Origin: Streptomyces atroolivaceus
GTDB taxonomy: Bacteria > Actinomycetota > Actinomycetes > Streptomycetales > Streptomycetaceae
NCBI RefSeq assembly: GCF_000717025.1
Contig: NZ_JNXG01000002.1
Span: forward strand, 1,178,001-1,242,000
Direction: 5' to 3'
Length of the DNA: 64,000 bases
Below are positions 1 to 7,160 of this stretch, piece by piece (position 1 is the stretch's first letter; each line of letters starts with the position of its first letter). The translations under genes and the position numbers were made by a program. Below the pieces are notes generated by a model. The model had not been told where the DNA came from and made no database searches. It saw nothing but the letters and a program-made list of their open reading frames with translations.

Positions 1-164
1 CGGGGCCACCAGTCGGTGTTTCGGAACGACTTGGGACGGAACGGTGACATTCCGGGGAAGTTCTCCCCACGCGCGGTGTGATTATCTTGCGCCGAGCGTG
101 CATGTACAGCGCGCGGGGGTGCGGGCCAGGCGGGGGCCAGGCCGTGCGAGGGGAGAAGACCACA

Positions 165-1415
165 TTGAACGGGCAGCCGATATCGGGGGCATGGGCCGGC
201 GGGGCCGGAGGGCGGCGCGGACGCGGAGCCCGCGGACTCCCCGCACTGGCACTGGGAGCGCTGCTGTTGCTGGTGACCGCGTGCGGCGGCAGCGGGTCCG
301 CCGCGGAGAAGGACGGCAAGGGAGCGGGAGCGAAGGTCGACGACACCAGCGCCTCGCAGGCGGTCGTGACCATCGCGCCCAAGGACGGCGCCGCCGACGT
401 GGCGACCAGCGGTGCGCTCAAGGTCTCGGCGGCCGAGGGCAAGCTGAGCACGGTGAAGGTGGCCGACCCCAAGGGCAAAGAGGTCGGGGGCAAGATCGCT
501 GAGGACGGCCTGAGCTGGGTGCCCGACCGCCACCTGGCCGCCGCGACCAAGTACACGGTGCACGCGGTCGCCAAGGACGACAAGGGCCGCCAGTCGGCGA
601 AGGACACCAGCTTCACGACGCTGGTCCCGCAGAACACCTTCATCGGCCAGTACACGCCCGAGGACGGCTCGACCGTCGGTGTGGGCATGCCGGTGTCGAT
701 CCACTTCACCCGCGGCATCACCGAACCGGAGGCCGTGGAGAAGGCGATCAGCGTGACGGCGGAGCCCGCCGTGCGGATCGAGCCCCACTGGTTCGGCAAC
801 GACCGCCTCGACTTCCGTCCCGAGAAGTACTGGGCGGCGGGCACGAAGGTGACCCTGCGCCTCGACCTCGACGGTGTCGAGGGGCGGCCGGGCGTCTACG
901 GCAAGCAGGCCAAGACGGTGAAGTTCACGGTCGGCCGCAGCCAGGTCTCCACGGTCGACGCGAGCTCCCACCGGATGAAGGTGGTGCGTGACGGCAAGCA
1001 GATCAAGGACATCCCGATCTCCGCGGGTGCCCCGGCCACGACCACGTACAACGGGCAGATGGTCATCAGCGAGAAGCTCAAGGTGACCCGGATGAACGGT
1101 GACACCGTCGGGTTCGGCGGGGAGTACGACATCAAGGACGTGCCGCACGCGATGCGCCTGTCGACCTCCGGCACCTTCATCCACGGCAACTACTGGGGTG
1201 CGTCGAACATCTTCGGCTCGACGAACACCAGCCACGGCTGTGTCGGTCTGCGGGACGTGCGAGGCGCCTGGGACAGCAAGACTCCCGCCGCCTGGCTCTT
1301 CGACAACTCCCTGATCGGCGACGTCGTCGTCGTCAAGAACTCCAAGGACAAGGTGATCCAGCCGGACAACGGCCTCAACGGCTGGAACATGGACTGGTCG
1401 GAGTGGATCAAGTAG
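165..1415 (+). CDS. L,D-transpeptidase lipoprotein (Ig-like domains plus YkuD)
   Basis: Predicted cell-wall enzyme that makes 3-3 (L,D) peptidoglycan cross-links outside the membrane. I chose TTG at 165 (416 aa) because a GAGGGGAGA ribosome site lies 8 nt upstream; an in-frame GTG at 78 has no such site. A short basic N-terminus leads to a hydrophobic stretch and a lipobox (LVTAC), so it should be a lipoprotein. Two Ig-like domains (about residues 60-270) precede the YkuD domain. The catalytic motif SHGCVGLR, with its nucleophilic Cys, and an upstream FIHGNYWG are intact. Length and domain order match actinobacterial Ldt proteins. It is followed by its own hairpin terminator and stands alone. 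Confidence 0.93.
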   Translation: MNGQPISGAWAGGAGGRRGRGARGLPALALGALLLLVTACGGSGSAAEKDGKGAGAKVDDTSASQAVVTIAPKDGAADVATSGALKVSAAEGKLSTVKVADPKGKEVGGKIAEDGLSWVPDRHLAAATKYTVHAVAKDDKGRQSAKDTSFTTLVPQNTFIGQYTPEDGSTVGVGMPVSIHFTRGITEPEAVEKAISVTAEPAVRIEPHWFGNDRLDFRPEKYWAAGTKVTLRLDLDGVEGRPGVYGKQAKTVKFTVGRSQVSTVDASSHRMKVVRDGKQIKDIPISAGAPATTTYNGQMVISEKLKVTRMNGDTVGFGGEYDIKDVPHAMRLSTSGTFIHGNYWGASNIFGSTNTSHGCVGLRDVRGAWDSKTPAAWLFDNSLIGDVVVVKNSKDKVIQPDNGLNGWNMDWSEWIK

Positions 1416-1437
1416 TTCCGCACCGCTGAAGCGAGCG

Positions 1438-1470
1438 GGGCCCGGTGCTGTGACCAACGGCACCGGGCCC
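1438..1470 (+). terminator. hairpin terminator after the L,D-transpeptidase
   Basis: Perfect 11-bp inverted repeat, GGGCCCGGTGC at 1438-1448 and its complement at 1460-1470, with an 11-nt loop. There is no clear U-tract, as is usual in Streptomyces. Confidence 0.75.
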
Positions 1471-1488
1471 TTCGGCGTTAGTCCTGGT

Positions 1489-1494
1489 TAACCT
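1489..1494 (+). promoter_or_regulatory. candidate -10 (TAACCT) for a leaderless enoyl-CoA hydratase
   Basis: TAACCT fits the TAnnnT -10 pattern and ends 7 nt before the ATG at 1502. No ribosome site is visible, so transcription may start at or next to the start codon. No convincing -35 is seen. Confidence 0.4.
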
Positions 1495-1501
1495 GCTCCC
1501 C

Positions 1502-2269
1502 ATGACCGTAACCCTCGAAGTAAGCGACAGCGTCGGCACGATCAGGCTGGACCGCCCGCCGATGAACGCCCTGGACGTCGCCGTCCAGGACCGGCTGCGG
1601 GAACTCGCCGAGGAGGCGGGCCGGCGGGACGACGTGCGGGCGGTGATCCTCTACGGCGGCGAGAAGGTGTTCGCGGCGGGTGCGGACATCAAGGAGATGC
1701 AGGCGATGGACCATACGGCGATGGTCGTACGCTCCAGGGCGCTGCAGGAAGCCTTCACCGCGGTGGCCCGCATCCCCAAGCCCGTGGTCGCGGCCGTCAC
1801 CGGCTACGCCCTGGGCGGTGGCTGCGAACTGGCTCTCTGCGCCGACTTCAGAATCGCCGCGGACAACGCGAAGCTCGGCCAGCCGGAGATCCTGCTGGGG
1901 CTGATTCCCGGGGCCGGCGGCACCCAGCGCCTGGCTCGGCTGGTGGGCCCGTCCAAGGCCAAGGACCTCATCTTCACGGGCCGTCAGGTGAGGGCCGAGG
2001 AGGCCCTGTCGCTGGGCCTGGTGGACCGTGTGGTCCCCGCCGCCGAGGTGTACGAGCAGGCGCACGCCTGGGCCGCCCGGCTGGCCAAGGGGCCCGCCCT
2101 GGCGCTGCGGGCGGCCAAGGAGTCCGTGGACGCCGGACTGGAGACGGACATCGACACCGGGCTGACGATCGAGCGGAACTGGTTCGCGGGCCTGTTCGCC
2201 ACCGAGGACCGGGAGCGGGGGATGCGCAGCTTCGTGGAGGAGGGTCCGGGCAAGGCCGAGTTCGTCTGA
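1502..2269 (+). CDS. enoyl-CoA hydratase/isomerase family protein
   Basis: Crotonase-fold protein of 255 aa that probably hydrates trans-2-enoyl-CoA in fatty-acid beta-oxidation or a related acyl-CoA route in the cytosol. The oxyanion-hole regions are visible as AAGADIKEM (about residue 58) and GYALGGGCELAL (about 100-111). The catalytic Glu pair is represented by the Glu of GGCELAL and the PEILLGLIPGAGGTQRL segment. Length is typical for a single-domain hydratase. There is no ribosome site before the ATG, and a TAACCT hexamer sits 7 nt upstream, suggesting a leaderless mRNA. It is monocistronic: terminator hairpins flank both sides. Substrate cannot be told from sequence. Confidence 0.92.
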   Translation: MTVTLEVSDSVGTIRLDRPPMNALDVAVQDRLRELAEEAGRRDDVRAVILYGGEKVFAAGADIKEMQAMDHTAMVVRSRALQEAFTAVARIPKPVVAAVTGYALGGGCELALCADFRIAADNAKLGQPEILLGLIPGAGGTQRLARLVGPSKAKDLIFTGRQVRAEEALSLGLVDRVVPAAEVYEQAHAWAARLAKGPALALRAAKESVDAGLETDIDTGLTIERNWFAGLFATEDRERGMRSFVEEGPGKAEFV

Positions 2270-2322
2270 CCGGATGTGAGTCGCGTACACAGGCGCGCAC
2301 GTTCATCCGTGCGGGCGGTTCA

Positions 2323-2353
2323 GCTGGACCTTAAGAGAACCTTAAGGTCCAGC
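2323..2353. promoter_or_regulatory. 13-bp perfect inverted repeat: terminator or MerR/SoxR-type operator
   Basis: GCTGGACCTTAAG (2323-2335) is followed by a 5-nt spacer and its exact complement (2341-2353). It could terminate the hydratase transcript. Alternatively the symmetric ACCTTAAG arms resemble MerR-family operators, and TTCAGC (2319-2324) lies 18 bp before TAAGGT (2343-2348), so a promoter for the downstream ATP-binding gene could overlap it. Confidence 0.6.
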
Positions 2354-2520
2354 GTCCGGTCCGTTTGTGCAATTACCCGGCCGCACTCCGTCGCCGCAGG
2401 TGGGCACGGCTGCGCGGACCTCCGTTCTGCCCCTGGCATATGCCGGGGAACCGGCCCGGAAGGACTGGTTCCGGGAGAGGGATTCTGACGGAACGGTCAC
2501 GGAGTGCGTTCTCTCCGGCC

Positions 2521-3036
2521 ATGATGGTGAGCATGGCGGGCCTGGAGGGTGTGGAACAGCCGCGACCGCGCAGCAGCGCGACAGCGGCGCGCTGGACGTC
2601 TGCCGTCGAAGACGAACAGGCGTTCAAGGCGCTGGAGTTGTTCGGAAATCCGACGGAGGGGGAAGTCCGGCTGCCCTCCCGCCCGGAGTCCGCCGCCACC
2701 GCCCGCCGGATCACCTCGTGCGTGATGCTGCGTCAGTGGCAGCTGCCCCCGCAGACCGCCGAGTACGGTGTGTTACTGGTCTCCGAGCTCGTGGGCAACG
2801 CCGTCCGGCACACCGGTGCGAGGGTCTTCGGTCTGCGCATGCTGCGCCGTCGCGGCTGGGTGCGGATCGAGGTGCGTGATCCCTCGCGCGGGCTGCCGTG
2901 TCTGATGCCGGTCGGGGAGATGGACGTCAGCGGGCGAGGTCTCTTCCTGGTCGACAAGCTCTCCGACCGGTGGGGCGTAGACCTCCTGCCCCGCGGCAAG
3001 ACCACCTGGTTCGAGATGCGCACCGGGGACCGCTGA
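2521..3036 (+). CDS. ATP-binding protein, anti-sigma-factor-type HATPase domain
   Basis: A 171-aa protein of the RsbW/SpoIIAB-like HATPase group that Streptomyces carries in many copies. Members usually bind ATP and a sigma or anti-anti-sigma partner. The N box (ELVGNAVRHTG) and G box (GRGLFLVDKLSDRWGV) are intact, and no transmembrane or histidine-acceptor segment exists. The start is ATG 2521; GTG 2527 is possible, and neither has a strong ribosome site. An in-frame TTA codon at 2773-2775 (in GVLLVSEL) predicts dependence on the bldA tRNA, so translation may be restricted to late growth. No partner gene lies beside it. A long palindrome at 2323-2353 lies upstream and a 12-bp hairpin terminator follows. 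Confidence 0.85.
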   Translation: MMVSMAGLEGVEQPRPRSSATAARWTSAVEDEQAFKALELFGNPTEGEVRLPSRPESAATARRITSCVMLRQWQLPPQTAEYGVLLVSELVGNAVRHTGARVFGLRMLRRRGWVRIEVRDPSRGLPCLMPVGEMDVSGRGLFLVDKLSDRWGVDLLPRGKTTWFEMRTGDR

Positions 3037-3040
3037 CACG

Positions 3041-3085
3041 CAGAAGCCCCCGGTCGGCCTGGGTGAGGCGCGGCGGGGGCTTCTG
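3041..3085 (+). terminator. hairpin terminator after the ATP-binding gene
   Basis: CAGAAGCCCCCG (3041-3052) pairs perfectly with 3074-3085: a 12-bp stem with a 21-nt loop, starting 4 nt after the stop codon. Confidence 0.75.
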
Positions 3086-3306
3086 AGGGGGCCGTGGCAT
3101 GGGGGGTGTGTCCACGGCCGCACGTGGGACCTGGCTCGGGTCGGAGGAGGTCGTGCCTCCGACTATGGCAGACGGGCGACCCCGGAGACAAAGCCGCTTA
3201 ACGGGCAATTCGGCATGGATCATTATATTAGGGTGGTGAATCGCAGGTGTGATGGGTCACGCGCCTGGCATTCTTCGACCTTTTATCGACTTCGCTCGGT
3301 AATTCA

Positions 3307-3330
3307 TTGATCACCTCCTGGAGTGATCAA
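3307..3330. promoter_or_regulatory. inverted repeat upstream of the deacetylase-like gene
   Basis: TTGATCAC (3307-3314) and GTGATCAA (3323-3330) are exact complements separated by 8 bp. The half-sites and 16-bp centre spacing suit a dimeric repressor. The site lies 94 bp before the chosen ATG. Confidence 0.4.
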
Positions 3331-3423
3331 GTTCGGACACTCACGGATTCCCGTGCGATTCGTCCTAGTCTGTCTCGCGTCTCGGGAGGACGGCACCCGA
3401 ACCGACCCGCGAGGTGGACGGCC

Positions 3424-4224
3424 ATGGACAGTCGCTGGACACCGGTGTCCCGCCGCAGCGCCCTGCGAGCGGCGACCGGAGCGCTCCTCGCGGGCACCTC
3501 CGCCGTGGGCTGCGCGCCCGGCGGGACCCCGCGGCCCCCGGCCCCGGGGGCGCGGAGCGGTGACGGCGCCCCGAGCGCCCATGGCGCGGTGCGGCCGGCG
3601 GCCGTCCCACGCCGCTTCCCAGGGCGGCCGGTCCAGATCGAGCACGGTCCCCGCGACCGCCCCCGCGTCGCCCTCACCTTCCACGGCCAGGGTGATCCCG
3701 TCCTGGCTCACGCCGCCCTCGCCGAAGCCGAGAGGGCCGGCGCCCGCCTCACCGTCCTGGCCGTGGGCACCTGGCTCGACCGGCACCCCGGCATGGCCCG
3801 CCGGATCCTGGACGGCGGCCACGAGCTCGGCAACCACACCCGGGCCCACCTCGACGTGAACGCGATGGACGAGGCGCGGGCGTACGAGGAGATCACCGGC
3901 TGCGCCCGGAGCCTGTACCGGCTCACCGGTTCGATCGGTACCTGGTTCAGGCCCTCTCGTGCCCGGTACGCCACCCCGCTCGTCCAGGGACTCGCGCGGC
4001 GGGCCGGATATCCGCACGTCCTCTCCTACGACGTCGAATCCCTCGACTTCACCTCGCCGGGGGTCGCGGCCGTGACGCGCAAGGTCGCCGGCGAACTCCG
4101 CAACGGTTCGGTGGTGAGCCTGCACTTCGGCTACCGGGACACCGTCGCCGCGCTGCCCCTCCTCCTCGCCGAGATGGGACGGCGTCAACTGCGCGCGGTG
4201 ACCGCGACGGAGTTGCTGACCTGA
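3424..4224 (+). CDS. Tat-exported polysaccharide deacetylase-family lipoprotein
   Basis: A 266-aa protein of the NodB (carbohydrate esterase 4) fold, probably acting on a cell-wall or extracellular glycan. ATG 3424 has GAGGTGG upstream. The N-terminus has a twin-arginine motif (SRRSAL) and a lipobox-like SAVGC, so it should be a Tat lipoprotein. Motif 2 (NHTRAH, metal-binding His pair) and the substrate-groove segments RPSRARY and SYDVESLDF are present. Motif 1, normally TFDD, reads TFHG, so the catalytic-base and metal-ligand Asp pair is missing. It may therefore bind rather than cleave, or use a variant mechanism. The fold assignment is firm and the activity is uncertain. Confidence 0.82.
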   Translation: MDSRWTPVSRRSALRAATGALLAGTSAVGCAPGGTPRPPAPGARSGDGAPSAHGAVRPAAVPRRFPGRPVQIEHGPRDRPRVALTFHGQGDPVLAHAALAEAERAGARLTVLAVGTWLDRHPGMARRILDGGHELGNHTRAHLDVNAMDEARAYEEITGCARSLYRLTGSIGTWFRPSRARYATPLVQGLARRAGYPHVLSYDVESLDFTSPGVAAVTRKVAGELRNGSVVSLHFGYRDTVAALPLLLAEMGRRQLRAVTATELLT

Positions 4225-4308
4225 TGTCCGCCTCGGCCGCCGGAGCCGCCGACATGGGCGCCGGATAATCTGACCTCCGTCAACGACGCTTAACGAAGGG
4301 GCGGAACA

Positions 4309-4524
4309 GTGGCGGACATCGAGTCGGCACGCAAGGCATTCGAGCGCTTCGACCAGAACAGCGACGGCAGCATAACGGCCGCGGAGTACAAGAGCGCGAT
4401 GGCGCAGCTCGGTGACCCCTATGTCACCGAGACGGTCGCCCAGGCCGTCATCAACGCCCACGACGGCAACGGCGACGGCGAGCTCACCTTCGACGAGTTC
4501 TGGGCCTCGCAGAACAAGGCCTGA
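4309..4524 (+). CDS. small EF-hand calcium-binding protein
   Basis: A 71-aa acidic protein with two canonical EF-hand loops: DQNSDGSITAAE near residue 15 and DGNGDGELTFDE near residue 53. All liganding positions (1, 3, 5, 12) are filled. It is a cytosolic Ca2+ sensor or buffer like the small CabD-type proteins of Streptomyces (family knowledge). GTG 4309 has GAAGGGG 7 nt upstream. It stands alone, with a converging GntR gene downstream, so its partner is unknown. Confidence 0.9.
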   Translation: MADIESARKAFERFDQNSDGSITAAEYKSAMAQLGDPYVTETVAQAVINAHDGNGDGELTFDEFWASQNKA

Positions 4525-4618
4525 CCCGCACGGGTCCGGCGGACGGCGGTCCGGCCCTTCGACTCCGCGGAGGGTCTCGGACCCACCGCCGTCGCCGTGC
4601 CCCGGGAGGGCCGGGCGC

Positions 4619-5014
4619 TCAGCTCTCCGGGCCGGACGGATAGACGGCCTCGAAGGAGGCCCGGAACAGGGCCTGGACCTCCTCGCCGCCGAGGCCCTCG
4701 TCGCGTGCCTGGTGCAGCCACTCGCTCAGCGCCGTGCGCAGTGGCCACTCGGGGCCCGAGCCCGGCTCGGTGAGGGTGCGGGTGATGAACGTCCCCGCCC
4801 CCTGGCGCACTTCCGCGAGCCCGGCACGCTCCAGCTCCCGGTAGGCCTTGAGCGTCGTGTTCGGGTTGACCTTGGTGGTGGCGGCGACCTGCGCGGCGGT
4901 GGGCAGCCGGTCACCCTCCTCCAGCGCGCCCATGCGCAGCGCCTGTTCGACCTGCCGGACGATCTGGAGGTACGTCGCCACCCCGCTGCGCCGGTCGATG
5001 CGGAACACGACCAC
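4619..5014 (-). CDS. GntR-family regulator, YtrA subfamily
   Basis: A 131-aa (from GTG 5014) repressor with an N-terminal winged helix: the region TYLQIVRQVEQALRMG, then KVNPNTTLKAYRELE, then a wing (GAGTFIT). The short C-terminus without an effector domain is typical of the YtrA subfamily, which controls the ABC transporter of its own operon. GGAAGG lies 8 nt before GTG 5014. Earlier in-frame starts (5020, 5038, 5044) are possible. It is the last gene of a minus-strand ATPase-permease-regulator operon, so it probably represses that operon through the palindrome at 6992-7015. Confidence 0.88.
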   Translation of the reverse strand: MVVFRIDRRSGVATYLQIVRQVEQALRMGALEEGDRLPTAAQVAATTKVNPNTTLKAYRELERAGLAEVRQGAGTFITRTLTEPGSGPEWPLRTALSEWLHQARDEGLGGEEVQALFRASFEAVYPSGPES

Positions 5015-5068
5015 GGACATCACCTTCCGCTCGATCATTGACACTTTACGTAGACGACGGCGGCGGTC

Positions 5069-6037
5069 CTACAGGGGGCGCCGGGAGGCCCACCACAGGG
5101 AGAACGCGGTCAGCGCGACGGCGCCGGCCAGCAGGATGCCGGCACCGGTCCACTGCATGGCGGCCATCTGGCCGTGATCCAGGTACTCGAAGACGTTGTT
5201 GACGATGCCCTTCTCCTCGATGCAGGCGTTCGTGGCCTTCTCGGTCGCCTCGGCGCACGAACCCCACCCGTGGAGCTGCCCGTCGGCGCTGCCGACCCAG
5301 CGGTCCACTTCGTACGCGTCGGCGAGGTGCGCGGGGAAGTCGGCGTTCAGCGGATACGTGACCGTGCGCGGCGTTCCCAGGTGGTCCCGGAACATGCCCC
5401 AGGCCGCCTGCGCGGCCACGCAGAACACGAAGGTGACCACCATCGAGGCGAGGACCCGGCGCACCAGGACGCCGATCGTGATGCCGGCCGCGGTGAGGAA
5501 CAGGGCCAGTGCGGGGAGCACGGGGCCCGTGGTGTCGAAGACCGACGTGTCCATCCATATGTCGGGAAGGACCGAACGGTAGGGCCGCCACCACCAGGTG
5601 AAGACCGCGGAGAGCACCGAGCAGGCCACCAGGGTGATCAGCAGGCACCAGCCGAGCTTCGCGACGAGCCAGCGGCGGCGCGTCACGGACTGCGTGGTGA
5701 CGAGCTGCGCGGTGCCCTGCTCCTGGTCGGCGGCGATCAGCGGGGCCCCGAGGAAAACGGCGAGGATCCCGGGCAGCAGGCCCAGCAGGGAGGTGAGATT
5801 GCGGTAGCCCTCGCCCACGACGGGCTGCGGCACCGTCTTCCCCGGCCAGCCCGCCGCGGCGAGCAGGTCGATCAGCTGGCCGCGCTGGTACACGATCCAG
5901 AGGGAACCGAGCACCACCAGGGCGGCGATGCAGCCCAGCGCGGTCCGGTGCTGGCGCAGGACCAGCCAGGTCAGCCCGCGCAGCACCCTGGGACGGGCGG
6001 TGCGCGCGGCGGGTGCGCCGGTCGGCGTGGTGCTCAT
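5069..6037 (-). CDS. ABC transporter permease
   Basis: A 322-aa membrane protein with six predicted hydrophobic segments, the first at about residues 32-50 (ALGCIAALVVLGSLWIVY). A long extracytoplasmic stretch lies between the fifth and the last (about residues 215-290). The overall form is that of ABC-2-type permeases that pair with YtrB/BcrA-like ATPases. Its ATG overlaps the stop of the ATPase gene (ATGA), so translation is coupled. The repeated partner arrangement with a YtrA-type GntR suggests a role in cell-envelope stress or antibiotic response. Substrate is not readable from the sequence. Confidence 0.85.
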   Translation of the reverse strand: MSTTPTGAPAARTARPRVLRGLTWLVLRQHRTALGCIAALVVLGSLWIVYQRGQLIDLLAAAGWPGKTVPQPVVGEGYRNLTSLLGLLPGILAVFLGAPLIAADQEQGTAQLVTTQSVTRRRWLVAKLGWCLLITLVACSVLSAVFTWWWRPYRSVLPDIWMDTSVFDTTGPVLPALALFLTAAGITIGVLVRRVLASMVVTFVFCVAAQAAWGMFRDHLGTPRTVTYPLNADFPAHLADAYEVDRWVGSADGQLHGWGSCAEATEKATNACIEEKGIVNNVFEYLDHGQMAAMQWTGAGILLAGAVALTAFSLWWASRRPL

Positions 6038-6978
6038 GCGGTCATGCTCCCGTGGGTCTCGATCTGCGCGCCTGGCGTGTACAGCGCGGGTGCGTCCGGC
6101 GAGCGCAGATGCGCGAGCAGCACTTCCTCCAGGCTGGGCTCGGACAGCTGCCAGTCGCCGGACAGCGGACCGTCGAGCCGCACCATGGCCTGGAACTGCC
6201 GTCCCTGCACGCGCTTCTCGATGACCGTGTGGCGGGCGAGAGCGGGGGGCAGGTCCCCGTCCCTGGTCAGCCCGGTCACCAGGGCGTGAGCGGGGACCAG
6301 CGCGTCGGCGTCGCCCGCCATCCGGATCCGCCCGTCGGCGACGACCAGTAAGTAGTCACACATGTCCTCCAGTTCGGCCAGGATGTGTGAGGACATCAGC
6401 ACCGTGGTGCCGTGCTCGACGGCCTCGGCCATCAGCAGGGTGCTCATCTCGTCGCGGGCCAGCGGGTCGAGATCCGCCATCGGTTCGTCGAGGAGCAGCA
6501 GGTCCGGGCGCTTGCCGAAGGCCAGCGCGAGGGCGACCCGGGTGCGCTGCCCGCCGGAGAGGGTCCCGACCGCGGCGTCCATCGGCACTCTGCCCGAACG
6601 TACGATCCGCTCCGCCGCCGCCGCGTCCCAGCCCGGGTTGAGCTCGCTGCCCATCCGCAGGGTCTCCGCCACGGTGAACCGCTTGAACATCGGCTTGCTC
6701 TGTCCGAGGAAGGCGAAGCGCGGCATCACCTCGGGGTCGCCCACCGGCTTCCCGAACACACGCAGATCGCCCTCCGTCGGCTTGATCTGACGGGACGCCA
6801 GTCCCAGCAGGGTGCTCTTCCCGGCGCCGTTGGGCCCGACCAGGCCGCAGATCCGTCCGGCCGGCAGCCGGAAGGAGCAGTCGCGCAGCGCCCAGCCACG
6901 CCGGTAGCGCTTCCCCAGCCCGTAGGCCTCCAGCGCCCATGTGCCCGGGCTGCCGCCCGGATTGCTCGTCTCGGCCAC
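6034..6978 (-). CDS. ABC transporter ATP-binding protein
   Basis: The ATPase subunit of the transporter, 314 aa from GTG 6978, which has GAGGCGAGG just upstream; TTG 7005 lies inside the palindrome and is less likely. Walker A (GPNGAGKST), the signature (LSGGQRTRVALALA) and Walker B (LLLLDEP) are intact. A C-terminal extension past residue 220 is typical of BcrA/YtrB-like ATPases. An in-frame TTA codon (6351-6349, in CDYLLVV) suggests bldA-dependent translation of the first gene and so perhaps of the operon. It overlaps the permease by 4 nt. A strong promoter lies at 7043-7014. Confidence 0.9.
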   Translation of the reverse strand: MAETSNPGGSPGTWALEAYGLGKRYRRGWALRDCSFRLPAGRICGLVGPNGAGKSTLLGLASRQIKPTEGDLRVFGKPVGDPEVMPRFAFLGQSKPMFKRFTVAETLRMGSELNPGWDAAAAERIVRSGRVPMDAAVGTLSGGQRTRVALALAFGKRPDLLLLDEPMADLDPLARDEMSTLLMAEAVEHGTTVLMSSHILAELEDMCDYLLVVADGRIRMAGDADALVPAHALVTGLTRDGDLPPALARHTVIEKRVQGRQFQAMVRLDGPLSGDWQLSEPSLEEVLLAHLRSPDAPALYTPGAQIETHGSMTA

Positions 6979-6991
6979 GCGCCTCGCCTCA

Positions 6992-7015
6992 ATTCCATTA
7001 GTCAACTAATGGAAT
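6992..7015. promoter_or_regulatory. 11-bp perfect palindrome, probable GntR (YtrA-type) operator
   Basis: ATTCCATTAGT (6992-7002), 2-bp spacer, exact complement (7005-7015). It is AT-rich against a GC-rich background. It covers the predicted transcription start and touches the -10 of the ABC operon, an ideal place for repression by the operon's own GntR protein. Confidence 0.72.
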
Positions 7016-7043
7016 CATGGTCATTCCCGGCTGGGACTGTCAA
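7014..7043 (-). promoter_or_regulatory. sigma-HrdB-like promoter of the ABC/GntR operon
   Basis: On the minus strand, TTGACA (7043-7038, perfect -35) and CATGAT (7019-7014) are separated by 18 bp. The expected start, near 7007, falls within the palindrome at 6992-7015. Confidence 0.65.
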
Positions 7044-7160
7044 GCGCGGGCTCCCGGGCCCCGAGTGCACCCCCTGTCTTCTCCGGTCCCGGCATGTTCT
7101 GCCCGACTGCGGGTAATCGAGGGCCTGTTCGGTCGGATGTGTGAGTGAGGGGTGGGGAAC

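Larger units (their letters stand above)
3037..3423. other. 387-bp intergenic region with serial hairpins
   Basis: No credible gene. It holds the terminator at 3041-3085, an 8-bp hairpin (3090-3097 with 3112-3119), a 7-bp hairpin (3141-3147 with 3156-3162), an AT-rich patch with a perfect TATAAT on the minus strand (3227-3222), and an 8-bp inverted repeat at 3307-3330. It is unusually structured and may contain a small RNA. Confidence 0.5.

Noticed and set aside
2927..3223. A 98-codon minus-strand frame beginning just after the TATAAT at 3227-3222.
   Set aside because: ATG too close to the -10 and Pro/Arg-rich translation with no family; it overlaps the ATP-binding gene and its terminator.
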